A DNA stretch of 64,000 bases, from the NCBI GenBank assembly GCA_001603075.1, contig LVBB01000148.1:1-64000 (forward strand), written 5' to 3'. Positions 18,757-28,560 of this stretch are shown one piece after another; position 1 is the stretch's first letter, and every line of letters begins with the position of its first letter. Made by a program: the position numbers and the translations under genes. This DNA comes from Phycisphaerales bacterium Planc_01 (GTDB lineage Bacteria; Planctomycetota; Phycisphaerae; Sedimentisphaerales; Anaerobacaceae). The notes beneath the pieces are model-generated. The model was not told the origin of the DNA, searched no databases, and saw only the letters and a list, made by a program, of their open reading frames with translations.

Positions 18757-20424
18757 TCATTCCTTGACTATTCGGCCGATTTTTGGAGGGGGACCGGCCC
18801 AGAACTCGGCCGTGACGGCGTCCTTGGCGCACAACTGCTCCAGGACGGCGACCACGTCGGTATAAGGGATCCCCAGGCCGGAGACACTCTCCGCCTCCGC
18901 TCGCTGCCGCTCGGACCCCAGGATCCGAACGATTTCGCTGACCGCAAAGCCGCTGCGGACCGGCCCGATCACGCCCGGACGCGAGACGGCTTTTCGCGTC
19001 AGGGACACGTGGTCCTGGCCGGCCCGGGAATTGACGATGACCGTCTCATTGGCCGCCTCGACGAAGATGTCGTCGTGACAATCCAGCGGCGATCCGAAGA
19101 GCACGACGCGCGGCGCGCCGCTTCGGGAGACGTAGATGGCCCGTCGGTCGGTTTGCACCACCTGTTCGAGATGGAAGCTGCGGCCGATGGGCTCCCGCCG
19201 CACCGCCACATCCTCCATGCGGCGCAACGCCTCGTACGCCGCCAGGACCATGTGCGGGTCCTTGTCACGCAGTATCCGCCGGCCCAGCGAGATCGCATCG
19301 TTGCGCCGCGCCGAAACCAGCACGGCATCCAGCGCCTCCCGCCGATACGGCGACGCCTCGTCGAGCGCGATCGTCCGCAACGTCTCCAGCGCCGCGTCGT
19401 CCCGCAGAGCCAGAACGCACCGCGCCGCCCGCAGGCGGACCTCCGTGTCGGGCGCGTTCAACAGAGAACGCAGCTTCGGCAGGCTCTCGCGTCCGACGGC
19501 CTCCAGCGCGAACTCGGCGGGCTCCTTGTCCTGGGATGTGACAAGCTGCCGGGCCAGGGCCTCGACTCGGGTCGGCATCTCCTGGGGCACATCGGCCAGG
19601 AAGGTCGCCGCCACCATGGAGACGAAACGAGCCCTGCGTCCCCGGAATTCCGCGGGGATCGCGAACTCCACGACGCGAGGCGAGACGGCGCGCGCCGTGT
19701 TGGCGCCGTACCGCTCGTTGAGTCGATTGCGGATGGCGCTGGCCATGGCGAAATCGGCCCGACGCAACTGGACCGCGCCGACATAGTCGTACTGAGCGAC
19801 TCCGCCGCCGAGGACGTACCCCGTCAGCAGATCGGGCTGGGCTACGCCGATCGTATTGATGAACACCGGCCCTTCGACCACACCCAGCGTCCGAGCCGAC
19901 GGCCCGAACGTGCCGGCCAGCTTGAGGTCGGCCGCGTAGAGCCAGCCTCCGTGAAGCGACGTGGTGTCGGCGCCGGCGATGGGGGTGACCTTCACATCGA
20001 AGCGGTCGCCCCTGACGCACGTGGCCGGGACCAGCCCTTCCAGCCGGACCACCGCCGTGGTTTTGCTGTTGATCAGCTCGTCCGGCGCCACCGAACTGCC
20101 GGGCACCTGCGCCAGGATGTACTGTTTCAGATAGGCTCGTACGTCGGGAGGACAAGCCCCCGAACCGGTGCCGGCAAGCCGGGCAACCAAACCGTATCCC
20201 TCGACCGCCACAGGCTCCGGCCTGGCCACGTCCGCCACCGAGCCAATGGTCGTACCCAGTTCCTTGCCCAACGACGGATCGACCGTGGCCACCGATTTGT
20301 CCTTCGTGCCGCAGCCGAGCAACAGCACCGGCACGAGCAGAAACCCTATCCGAGGCGCGATGTATCGTAGAAACGTTCTCATATCCGTTGCGTATCCTAT
20401 TGCTAAGATGCGAAGTCCGCGCAA
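18757..20424 (-). CDS. Lipoprotein with FlgI (P-ring)-like domain and HEAT-like repeats
   Basis: Lipobox 'VLLLGCG'; 'VEGYGLVARLAGTGS...RGDRFDVKVTPIAGADTTSLHGGWLYAADLK' resembles FlgI; then 'LRSLLNAPDTEVRLRAARCVLALRDDAALETLRTIALDEASPYRREALDAVL' HEAT-like. Confidence 0.7.
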   Translation of the reverse strand: MRGLRILAIGYATDMRTFLRYIAPRIGFLLVPVLLLGCGTKDKSVATVDPSLGKELGTTIGSVADVARPEPVAVEGYGLVARLAGTGSGACPPDVRAYLKQYILAQVPGSSVAPDELINSKTTAVVRLEGLVPATCVRGDRFDVKVTPIAGADTTSLHGGWLYAADLKLAGTFGPSARTLGVVEGPVFINTIGVAQPDLLTGYVLGGGVAQYDYVGAVQLRRADFAMASAIRNRLNERYGANTARAVSPRVVEFAIPAEFRGRRARFVSMVAATFLADVPQEMPTRVEALARQLVTSQDKEPAEFALEAVGRESLPKLRSLLNAPDTEVRLRAARCVLALRDDAALETLRTIALDEASPYRREALDAVLVSARRNDAISLGRRILRDKDPHMVLAAYEALRRMEDVAVRREPIGRSFHLEQVVQTDRRAIYVSRSGAPRVVLFGSPLDCHDDIFVEAANETVIVNSRAGQDHVSLTRKAVSRPGVIGPVRSGFAVSEIVRILGSERQRAEAESVSGLGIPYTDVVAVLEQLCAKDAVTAEFWAGPPPKIGRIVKE

Positions 20425-20516
20425 GTTACACCGGGTGCGATCCTATGACCGGACCCGGCCGGCGTCAAGTCTATTCGCCCGGTCTCGCTCCCGGGTCCCG
20501 GCGTGTCCGACGGAGA

Positions 20517-22163
20517 TTACTGCCGATTCGCCGGCCCTGCGACGGGCCAGAAGACCCAGTCGCCGTTGTCGGCCCACATACGCGGCTGGCCGTCCTGGCC
20601 GAGGCCCTGCACCCCGCCGTCGTCGGCGAGGTTCTGGCCCCAACTGTACAGCAGGAAGCCCTCGTCCGTCCTGCGATACGACAGCGGGCCGGCGCCGAAT
20701 GGATCGTCCGGCACCGAATCAAGATAGCCCGCCTGCACGAGCTCGTCGAGGCTCTCTGGGAGACTGCCGCGTTCGGCAGCGTGACGAAGTACCGCCACTG
20801 TTGTCAGCGTCGCCAGTTCCCCGGTCTTCATTCGCCAGACCAACTGGCCTACCCTCTGGTGCGCCGGCTCGACCAGGGCCAGAAGCGCGTTTGGCGCCGC
20901 CCGCAGTGCCGGCGTCTCCGGGTCGCCCGACGAACCGTCGCCATAGGGCGTGCGCGACAGACTACCTTCCATCCGCTCGAAATACTGCTCGACCATCGCC
21001 TCGGCGTCACGGCGGTCGGGATAGTCGAAGACCAGAACGCCGAGCAGATTGTCCAGCCAGTCGCCGGCGGTATAGGGCATCCCCTTCGGCAGGGCGCGAC
21101 CGCCGCCTTGCCCATCGTCGGTGAAGGTGCGCTGGATGCGGTCCCGCCAGAACACCTTCTCTCCGTCGAGATGGACCGCGGGACGGCAGGGATCGACCAG
21201 AGCTCTCAGACGCTTGTGAATGCGTTCGAGTATCGTCGGCGGGACTTCGCACCGATGCAGGATGACCGGGACGGAGTGACATCCGACGGCCTCAATCGCA
21301 ATGCCGACCAGTTGCTCGTTGAGCAGACCCTTGCCCTGCATGTGCCAGCCGAACGTCCATGCCGCCAGACAATCATCCAGAGCCTTGTCGAGATCGCCCC
21401 GGGATGCCTGATACGCGACGTTCTCGCGGAGCGCCCGGACCACCTTCCGATAACCGGCGAGTTCCGCCATAGCCTCGGTGAGGAAATTCGGGTCGCCCAA
21501 ATCGGCCTGCTCGACCTCATACTTCGGCCAGTAATGCAGTGTCTTCGCCCCTCGGCGCAGCCTTTCGAAGGCCGGCTCGTTGTCCGCCAGCCATTGGGCA
21601 AGCAAGTGCATCTCGGCATCACTGTGGTCGGGAAACCACCCGGCTGCTGCACTGGTCCAATTGCTGCACTTCCCCTCAAGAGCCTCCGGCGGCACGACGT
21701 ACAGCCTGACCGCCTCGTCGTAATAGCGTTTGGCGTTCTCGACCTCCGCTTGCGCCGGGCGCCAGCGGTCGTTGAGCCAATCGACGTAGTTCACGCGAAT
21801 CGTCGGCTTGCCGAAGTACAACGGCAGCGAACAGATCACAAGGTACAGGACAAACAAAGCGAGCGCCTGAGCAGTGCGGAGCAGGACCTTCTGCCACAAA
21901 GGCCGGCAGCGTTTCTTGGCTCGGCGGCACAGAGCCGCCAGGAGTCTGGCGTCGCCAAACTGCTCGATCAGCTCGCGGGCCCGGGCTTCGCGTTGTCCGG
22001 CGTCTGCACAATCTCTCAGGTCATCCTCGAAATGCGCCGTCAGCTCCTCGTGCACCTCCGCGCGCACGCGCTTGCGCCAGCGGATCGCTCGAACGACCCG
22101 GTCGATGTACTCGACCGCACAGGCTGGAAGACCGGCCGGCCCTTTGTCGGGATTCGCTTCCAT
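20517..22163 (-). CDS. Membrane protein with N-terminal HAAS/DUF1700-like (PadR-associated) domain
   Basis: 'EYIDRVVRAIRWRKRVRAEVHEELTAHFEDDLRDCADAGQREARARELIEQFGD' followed by a TM helix; downstream of a PadR gene. Confidence 0.7.
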   Translation of the reverse strand: MEANPDKGPAGLPACAVEYIDRVVRAIRWRKRVRAEVHEELTAHFEDDLRDCADAGQREARARELIEQFGDARLLAALCRRAKKRCRPLWQKVLLRTAQALALFVLYLVICSLPLYFGKPTIRVNYVDWLNDRWRPAQAEVENAKRYYDEAVRLYVVPPEALEGKCSNWTSAAAGWFPDHSDAEMHLLAQWLADNEPAFERLRRGAKTLHYWPKYEVEQADLGDPNFLTEAMAELAGYRKVVRALRENVAYQASRGDLDKALDDCLAAWTFGWHMQGKGLLNEQLVGIAIEAVGCHSVPVILHRCEVPPTILERIHKRLRALVDPCRPAVHLDGEKVFWRDRIQRTFTDDGQGGGRALPKGMPYTAGDWLDNLLGVLVFDYPDRRDAEAMVEQYFERMEGSLSRTPYGDGSSGDPETPALRAAPNALLALVEPAHQRVGQLVWRMKTGELATLTTVAVLRHAAERGSLPESLDELVQAGYLDSVPDDPFGAGPLSYRRTDEGFLLYSWGQNLADDGGVQGLGQDGQPRMWADNGDWVFWPVAGPANRQ

Positions 22164-22191
22164 GATTCGCTCTCCATTCTCGCAGGGATTT

Positions 22192-22536
22192 TCAGAACGC
22201 CGCCTTGAGCGCACCGCCGAGGAGCAAATCCACGCCCTTGGCCAGTTCGACGAGCTGGGCCTTGCGGCCGGCCAGTTCGGCCTGCCCGGTGCCGGTGATC
22301 GAGTAGTAGCGCCGCTTCCGCCCGGAATCAGCCGTTTCCCACTTGCCCTTGATGAGCTTCCTGGCTTCGAGGTTGTACAGCAGCGGATACAGCGTGCCCT
22401 TGCCCAGCGTCAGGATCTCGGCGCTTCGCTGCTCGATCGCCTGGCTCAGTTCGTAGCCGTACATCGGGCCCCGCGAGAGGATCTCCAGCACCACCACCGG
22501 GGCGATCCCCTTCAACAATTGGCTCTCGAATCTCAT
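22192..22536 (-). CDS. PadR family transcriptional regulator
   Basis: 'LLKGIAPVVVLEILSRGPMYGYELSQAIEQRSAEILTLGKGTLYPLLYNLEARKLIKGKWE...RKRRYYSITGTG'. Confidence 0.96.
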   Translation of the reverse strand: MRFESQLLKGIAPVVVLEILSRGPMYGYELSQAIEQRSAEILTLGKGTLYPLLYNLEARKLIKGKWETADSGRKRRYYSITGTGQAELAGRKAQLVELAKGVDLLLGGALKAAF

Positions 22537-22579
22537 AACGACCTCCACAAGCATGCACGATACCATTGCTGTGCAATGC

Positions 22580-22609
22580 ATAGTATGCTATACATACTAT
22601 TGGTGTCAA
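22580..22609 (-). promoter_or_regulatory. Promoter/operator of padR: -35 TTGACA (22609-22604), 18-nt spacer, -10 TACTAT (22585-22580), overlapped by inverted repeat ATAGTATG-CTATA-CATACTAT (22580-22600)
   Basis: Read directly on the minus strand; 8-bp perfect arms cover the spacer and -10. Confidence 0.7.
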
Positions 22610-22688
22610 GCACAATTTGCTTCTTCTTCGCAAAATATCAACGTGCGTCAGGGGCGTCGGGGGCCGGTCGCGCGGCGACCGGTCCGGC

Positions 22689-23612
22689 CTACACATCGCA
22701 GGCCTTCACCGCCTGCACGAGCGATTCCCGCCAATCCCGTAGCGGAGTGTACTCGTGCGCGACGTAGCCGTCGTATCCGGTTTCGACGATCGCGCGCATG
22801 ACAGCCGGGTAGTAGATCTCCTGGTTCTCGTCGAGTTCGTGCCGGCCCGGCACGCCGGCGGTGTGGAAGTGGCCGATGTGCTGGATGTTCTTGCGAATCG
22901 TGGCGATCAAGTCGCCCTCCATGATCTGCATGTGGTAGATGTCGAAGAGCATCTTGAATCGCGGCGAATCCACCCGGCGGCATAGCTCGAAGGCCCACGG
23001 GTAGTTGTCGCACATGTAGCCGGGGTGATCGACCTTGCTGTTGAGCATCTCCATACAGATGGTCACGCCGTGATCCTCGGCGATCTTAACCGCCTCTTTG
23101 AGGATCGCCCGGCAGTTGTCCATGCCCTCCTCTTCGCCGATCCCGGCCCGGTCGCCCGCCATGCAGATCACGTTGGGCCATTTGTACTCAGCCGCCGCCT
23201 TGATGTTCGTTCGAAAATCGTCCATGAACCTGGCGTGCATCGACTTGTCGTTGAGCCCCTGCTTGATCGACCCGGCGCCCGGCACCATGGTCGCGACCAA
23301 GTCGTACTTCCTGAGCACGTCCCAGTCGTTCTTTCCGACGAGGTCGCGGCCCGCCAGGCCCATCTCGACCAGCAGCCTGGCCGTCTGCTCCTGGTCCAGA
23401 CGGGCCCCGCGCAGACACCCGCCGCAGATCGACTGTTTGATCCGCCCGTTCTTAACGACTCTCCCGGTCTGTCCCCGCGCCGCCCCGGACCATCCTGCCA
23501 GCCCCGACGAGGCGCCGATAACCGCTGCGACGCCGGCAAGCACCTCACGACGCGTCAGAGAGCCTTCGGCGACCCCGATGCCGGCATCGGTGTGGTTGTG
23601 CATGTCGTTCAT
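22689..23612 (-). CDS. TAT-exported hydroxypyruvate isomerase-like TIM-barrel protein (AP endonuclease 2 superfamily)
   Basis: 'LTRREVLAGVAAVIGASSGLAGW' TAT-like signal; 'FDIYHMQIMEGDLIATIRKNIQHIGHFHTAGVPGRHELDENQEIYYPAVMRAI'. Confidence 0.88.
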   Translation of the reverse strand: MNDMHNHTDAGIGVAEGSLTRREVLAGVAAVIGASSGLAGWSGAARGQTGRVVKNGRIKQSICGGCLRGARLDQEQTARLLVEMGLAGRDLVGKNDWDVLRKYDLVATMVPGAGSIKQGLNDKSMHARFMDDFRTNIKAAAEYKWPNVICMAGDRAGIGEEEGMDNCRAILKEAVKIAEDHGVTICMEMLNSKVDHPGYMCDNYPWAFELCRRVDSPRFKMLFDIYHMQIMEGDLIATIRKNIQHIGHFHTAGVPGRHELDENQEIYYPAVMRAIVETGYDGYVAHEYTPLRDWRESLVQAVKACDV

Positions 23613-23735
23613 CTTCTGTCCCTTTCAGCAATCAAGGCGTTTCGACCTTTGAGCCACATCCGCCCCTCATCCCCCGGCAACGTGTATGCCGTTATACCTT
23701 GCCGGCAGTCCTGATCGAACCGGTCTGGTCTGTCG

Positions 23736-23775
23736 GCAAAAAGGCCCGCAACCCCTCTGTGGAGGTGCGGGCCTT
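23736..23775 (-). terminator. Rho-independent terminator for the HEAT-repeat gene
   Basis: AAGGCCCGCA...TGCGGGCCTT arms (23741-23750 / 23766-23775) with a T-tract on the minus-strand 3' side. Confidence 0.8.
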
Positions 23776-23809
23776 GTGCGGGAATCCACCATTCGACGTT
23801 TCGGTGGTT

Positions 23810-24604
23810 CTACTTTCTCGTCGTAGCGGCCAGCATGCCCTTCATGGCGGCCACCTTGACGTGTGCGGGCTGATCGCCGCTGTTGAGCTGTTTGTACAAG
23901 GCCAGCGCCTCGGACTTCTCACCGTCCGCCAGCAACCGCTCGGCGCAGACCAGGCAGGCATCGGCTGCGGCGATCTTCATGTTGGCGGGCGCCTTCTGCG
24001 CAAACGCGCTGAGTTCCTTGGCGGCCGCCGGTGTGCCGATCAGACCGAGCGATTGCGCCGCCGCCTGCGCGACCTGGATATCGGAGTCGCCAAGCAAACC
24101 CGAGATGGCCTTGATGCTCTTGGTGTCACGGCGTACGCCCAGCGAGCCGATCATGCCCGGCTTGAGCTTGCCGCTGACCTTCGGCAGCGCGTCCCGCATC
24201 GCCTCGGCCGCCTTCTCATCGGCGATACGTTCCAGGGCATAGCGTGCGATGTGCGAGGTCTCCTGCGCCGGCAAGAGAGCGGCGAGGGCCTCGATCGACT
24301 GGCTCGTGCCCACGACCTTCAGCTTGCGGCACACGTAGTCCTGCGCGGACCGCGAAAGGCCGCCGGCAAGCGCGTCCACCAGGCGCTTCTCGATCGCTTT
24401 GCGTGCCGCCGCATCGCCGTGGGAGGCGATGATCGCCTGATCGATCGGATTGAGGGCCCCGCGGTCCGAGCCCCAGTCATAGGTCTTGAGCGTTTCGAAC
24501 GCCGCGTCCAATGCCGCCGAACCCGTCTGGGCTACAGCCCTCCCGGCCCCGATCGCAACCGCTCCAACCGCCGCTGCCATTCCTACGCTGTCTGTATTCG
24601 TCAT
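23810..24604 (-). CDS. HEAT-repeat protein
   Basis: Repeated helical units 'IEALAALLPAQETSHIARYALERIADEKAAEAMRDAL', 'IKAISGLLGDSDIQVAQAAAQSLGLIG'. Confidence 0.75.
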   Translation of the reverse strand: MTNTDSVGMAAAVGAVAIGAGRAVAQTGSAALDAAFETLKTYDWGSDRGALNPIDQAIIASHGDAAARKAIEKRLVDALAGGLSRSAQDYVCRKLKVVGTSQSIEALAALLPAQETSHIARYALERIADEKAAEAMRDALPKVSGKLKPGMIGSLGVRRDTKSIKAISGLLGDSDIQVAQAAAQSLGLIGTPAAAKELSAFAQKAPANMKIAAADACLVCAERLLADGEKSEALALYKQLNSGDQPAHVKVAAMKGMLAATTRK

Positions 24605-24636
24605 AGTCTAATCTCCTTGTCGCAACGGTTGCGTTC

Positions 24637-25881
24637 TCAAATCACCCAGGGTTCTCTTCGTGCCACGTCGACAAGGCGGTTGGCTTCGTCGTCGTTGATG
24701 AACTGCTGCCCGGCCGTGTCCCATTTCAGCGACCGTTCCAGTTCGTAGGCGATCAGGAACAGATGGCACACGGTTGCGGTGTGGACGGCGTACTCGATGT
24801 CACGGAACGGCTTGCCGCGCGTCTTGACGCAGTCGATGAAATCGCCGTAGATGCCGCCGGTTCCGGCGTAATTGGGCACCGGCTTCGAGGGACCGGTTTC
24901 GTTCGTGCTTTCCACATCCAGATTGCCCCGGCCGGGGTAGTTATGATGAAGAAGCTTGCCGTTCGGGTAGCGGCAGGTCGCAAACTTCCTGCCGTTTTCG
25001 TTATGGAAGATGACTTCTTCCGGCTCCAGCTCTCTGACATCGATGGCAAAGGTCGCCCCGCCGAAATGATGGGCGCCCCAGTCGGTCATGCCGCCGCCGG
25101 AGTAGTCCTTGAACGAGCGCCAGCTTGTGCCGTCGATGTTGTAGCTGCCGCTGCATCGGTGCGGATGGTACGGCGCCCAGGGAGCCGGGCCAAGCCACAT
25201 GTCCCAGTCGAGGCCGTCGGGGACCGGTTCGCCCGCCTTGTTGCAGTCCGTCGGCAAGGGACCGACATTGACGTTGATCGACTTGACGATGCCCTTGCTC
25301 CCGCCCCAGCAGGCATCGACGATGCCCCGGTAATCCTCGAGCACGCGCTGGCTGCCGCCGGAGACGACCCGGCTGTAGCGCCGGGCGGCATCGACCATCA
25401 GCTTGCCCTCGCGAAGCGTCTTGGTCTCGGGCTTCTGGCAGTAGATGTCCTTTCCATTGCGGCACGCCTCGATCACGATGATCGCGTGCCAGTGGTCCGG
25501 CGTGGCGCAATGGACCGCGTCGATATCACCACGCACCATGACCTCGCGGAAATCGCGATAGGCCTTGCAGTCTTTGTTGCCGTACTTCTCGTTCACACGG
25601 TTCACCTGGCTGTCGCGGACATCGCGCTTCACGTCGCAGACGGCAACGTACTGGACATCGTCCCGGCCGAGAAACGAACCCAGATCGCCGTGGCCCATGT
25701 TCCCGATGCCGATGCCGGCCATCACGATCCGGTTGCTCGGCGCCACGGCGCCGGCATTGCCCATCGCGGACGCCGGGATCAGGTAAGGAAATGCCACCGA
25801 GGCCGCCGTCGTCTTGAGAAATGCTCTTCGACCGGCAGACATCCCCCGGTCCTTCACTGGTTTGCTCTTGCGGTTTGTCAC
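24637..25881 (-). CDS. TAT-exported Gfo/Idh/MocA family oxidoreductase
   Basis: 'GRRAFLKTTAASVAFPYLIPASAMG' signal; 'IVMAGIGIGNMGHGDLGSFLGRDDVQYVAVCDVKRD'; 'ATPDHWHAIIVIEACRNGKDIYCQKP'. Confidence 0.95.
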   Translation of the reverse strand: MTNRKSKPVKDRGMSAGRRAFLKTTAASVAFPYLIPASAMGNAGAVAPSNRIVMAGIGIGNMGHGDLGSFLGRDDVQYVAVCDVKRDVRDSQVNRVNEKYGNKDCKAYRDFREVMVRGDIDAVHCATPDHWHAIIVIEACRNGKDIYCQKPETKTLREGKLMVDAARRYSRVVSGGSQRVLEDYRGIVDACWGGSKGIVKSINVNVGPLPTDCNKAGEPVPDGLDWDMWLGPAPWAPYHPHRCSGSYNIDGTSWRSFKDYSGGGMTDWGAHHFGGATFAIDVRELEPEEVIFHNENGRKFATCRYPNGKLLHHNYPGRGNLDVESTNETGPSKPVPNYAGTGGIYGDFIDCVKTRGKPFRDIEYAVHTATVCHLFLIAYELERSLKWDTAGQQFINDDEANRLVDVARREPWVI

Positions 25882-26118
25882 GTGCTAATCCTTTCCTGGG
25901 GTAGGTGTGGATGATTGCTTCGCGTTGTATCGGTTCTGAATCTCACGTGCGCGTTTCGGCGTTTCCCATCTGCACGGCCACCGCATGCGACCGCCTTCCG
26001 CATGCCGCCGACCATCCTACGAAATATGCCCCGCGCAATCAAGGAATATCACCGGCAAGTCCGAACGCCCGGTTCAGCTTCGGATCGTATGCATCGGAGT
26101 CCTCGGCGCCCGACCGTC

Positions 26119-28446
26119 TCATTCGACGCACGGTACGACCTCATAGAGAACTGCACCGGCCGGCGTCAGTACGTCGGCGATGGTGGCCCGGCCGTTTTCA
26201 AACCGGCCGATTTCCTTGTGGCTTCCGGCACGTCGCCTGTATATGTGTCCCCGGACGGGCAGCCCGTGTTCTTCGCGACTGAGGGCCAGATGCACCTCGT
26301 GCTCCGCATCGGAGATGTTGGCGACCGCCACCGCGATGCGGCCGTCGTCGGCGCGCCAGGCGCCCGCCATGTACTGGGGCACGCGCTTGCGGTATTCCTG
26401 AACGGCCCCCTGCTGGCCGGCATAGATGGACATACGCGACATGTCGATCTCCATCTCGGGAATCTCCATGCGTGGGGGGCGCACAAACGTACCGTGCAGC
26501 AGAAAAGGCAAGGCCGCCTGGCGCAGTTGGACCAGTTGCCTCAGATAGGCCATGTCGGTCTCGCGCTCCACCAGGTGTTTCGGCAGAAAGTTCGAAAGGC
26601 ACGGCTGCTGGCCCCAGACGAAGCTGCGCGCCTGTTCGAGGCGGAACTGGTACCGAAACTTCTCGTCGAGCAACTGCAGGGGCTGCTGCGGGGCGAATTC
26701 CTCGGGCCAGAGCGAGTCGTACGGCGGCCGCGTCAGAGATGCGTAATTGCCGTAGAGAGCGACGTAGTCGTGGTAGACGGCGTGGAAGAACGGGATCGGT
26801 TCCCACAGCCCGGGCGCGGCGTACCGCTCCTGACTGACTTGCAGGCTCAGCATCAGGTCGAGATGGCCCAGCCATGCCTCGCCGCAACCCTCGCCCGCCA
26901 GGCCGATGCCGGGACATCGCCGGCGGATGTCGCATTCGAGGGTGCGAAATCCTTCCATCCAATACGTGCCGCCGCCGGGCGGGTGCCCGTGCTCCGTATC
27001 ATAGCAGACCAGACTCGAACAGGCCTGGTCCATGTAGATACCGCTGACCCCCAGGTTGTTATACACGGCCTCGGACAGACCGGCGTACGTGTCGCGCCAG
27101 AAGGCCGTGCCCATGCACATGGATGCCATGGGCGACCGCGTGAAGGTGTTGTATACCTCCGGCTGGATCGTGCCGTCCGGCTTCTTGACGGCGTAGCGGT
27201 CCGCCTGCCGGGAAACCCAGCTCTCCGCGGTCATGCCCCAGAGCCGCTGGTTCATATAGACGATGGGATTCAGTCCTTGCTGACGGGCCTGTCGCATTGC
27301 CTGGCGAAAGGCGTCCATCCCTTCGCGCGGCGGCAGATACTCCGGGAAGTTGACATCGTAAGCGCAGCCGTGCCACCAGTGCCAGAACACGCTGACCGGC
27401 ACGCCGAGATAGTCTTGCATGGCGGCGGCCGGAGGCAACACGCCGTCGGAGGGGCCACGATTCCAGACCCAGAATCCTGTGTTTCTGACCCAGTCCGGCG
27501 TGCGGCCCTGTTTCAGGCGGCTCTGCCGCGCCCAGGGTTGCTGCAACGCCCAATCGCGATACCTTTGGGCCACCGTGATCCAGTCGCCCTGAAACAGGCC
27601 GACCAGCACATCATAGCCCGGTTCGTAGACCACTTTCGCCGCCAGATCGGCGCCGGGGAAGTGGCAGACCTCCAGGCTGACGCCGCCCTGCACGTCGCCG
27701 AACGCCGCGAAGCTCTTGCTGCGCGCCTCGATATCGTCGGTGGCGAGGTACAGACCCGGGCCGTTCTCGCGGTAGAATGCCATACACTGCATGGACAGGA
27801 TGCCGGGATACGCGAATTCGCGCCGGTGGGCCCGGCCCGGCGCCGGGGAGAGGATCTGCCTGGCCTGCGTCGTCTTCTCGCCCATCCAGTTCGGCACGGC
27901 GAGCACCTCCGATTCCTGCGGCGCGATGGCGCCGATCCGCGGGAAACGCACCAGCAGGGGAACCACTCCGTCCAGGCCCCGCACAGCAATAGAGAAACGA
28001 CTTGCCCGGACCACAGGGTCAAAGCAGACGTCGACAGACACCGACAGATCGGGCAAGGCGTCCCGACCGAATCCGCTCCACGACAGGCGCACTCGAAACG
28101 GATCGTCTTCGTCACGCTGGTATTCGAACTGCCGGGCGTGTTCGGAAAGCAGCGTGCCTCCGGCCTGCTCGGGCAACTCCAACACCCAGAGACTGCCAAG
28201 GCTGCCGGCGGCGATATGGTCGTGACCTGCGCGCTTATCGAACAGCGAAACGAGATGCCCCTGCTCTTCGTCGAAACGCAGGGCGGCCTCCGGAGCATCC
28301 ACGGACAACGCCGAGACGCAGGCGCCCCAACACAGTGTCGCGAGCAGGAAGGCACCACAGGTGAGCACCATTCTCACATCGGATATCCTCATGCGATTCT
28401 CCATGCCGGTGCAGTCTACCATGTCCGCATTCGGGCCGCAACGCAT
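26119..28446 (-). CDS. Exported putative glycoside hydrolase-like protein (DUF6259-type)
   Basis: 775 aa with signal peptide; TIM-barrel-like motifs 'VSVFWHWWHGCAYDVNFPEYLPPREGMDAFRQAMRQARQQGLNPIVYMNQRLW', 'GVSGIYMDQACSS'. Confidence 0.65.
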   Translation of the reverse strand: MRCGPNADMVDCTGMENRMRISDVRMVLTCGAFLLATLCWGACVSALSVDAPEAALRFDEEQGHLVSLFDKRAGHDHIAAGSLGSLWVLELPEQAGGTLLSEHARQFEYQRDEDDPFRVRLSWSGFGRDALPDLSVSVDVCFDPVVRASRFSIAVRGLDGVVPLLVRFPRIGAIAPQESEVLAVPNWMGEKTTQARQILSPAPGRAHRREFAYPGILSMQCMAFYRENGPGLYLATDDIEARSKSFAAFGDVQGGVSLEVCHFPGADLAAKVVYEPGYDVLVGLFQGDWITVAQRYRDWALQQPWARQSRLKQGRTPDWVRNTGFWVWNRGPSDGVLPPAAAMQDYLGVPVSVFWHWWHGCAYDVNFPEYLPPREGMDAFRQAMRQARQQGLNPIVYMNQRLWGMTAESWVSRQADRYAVKKPDGTIQPEVYNTFTRSPMASMCMGTAFWRDTYAGLSEAVYNNLGVSGIYMDQACSSLVCYDTEHGHPPGGGTYWMEGFRTLECDIRRRCPGIGLAGEGCGEAWLGHLDLMLSLQVSQERYAAPGLWEPIPFFHAVYHDYVALYGNYASLTRPPYDSLWPEEFAPQQPLQLLDEKFRYQFRLEQARSFVWGQQPCLSNFLPKHLVERETDMAYLRQLVQLRQAALPFLLHGTFVRPPRMEIPEMEIDMSRMSIYAGQQGAVQEYRKRVPQYMAGAWRADDGRIAVAVANISDAEHEVHLALSREEHGLPVRGHIYRRRAGSHKEIGRFENGRATIADVLTPAGAVLYEVVPCVE

Positions 28447-28560
28447 GTGAGAGCACCGAGGATCCTGTTCCGATTTGCGCTATGGCGATGTGAGCCAACG
28501 GTGAGACGGCGTAAGAATGAGGCTTCCCTGCGACTTTCGGGATGGACCGATAGTGCGGTC

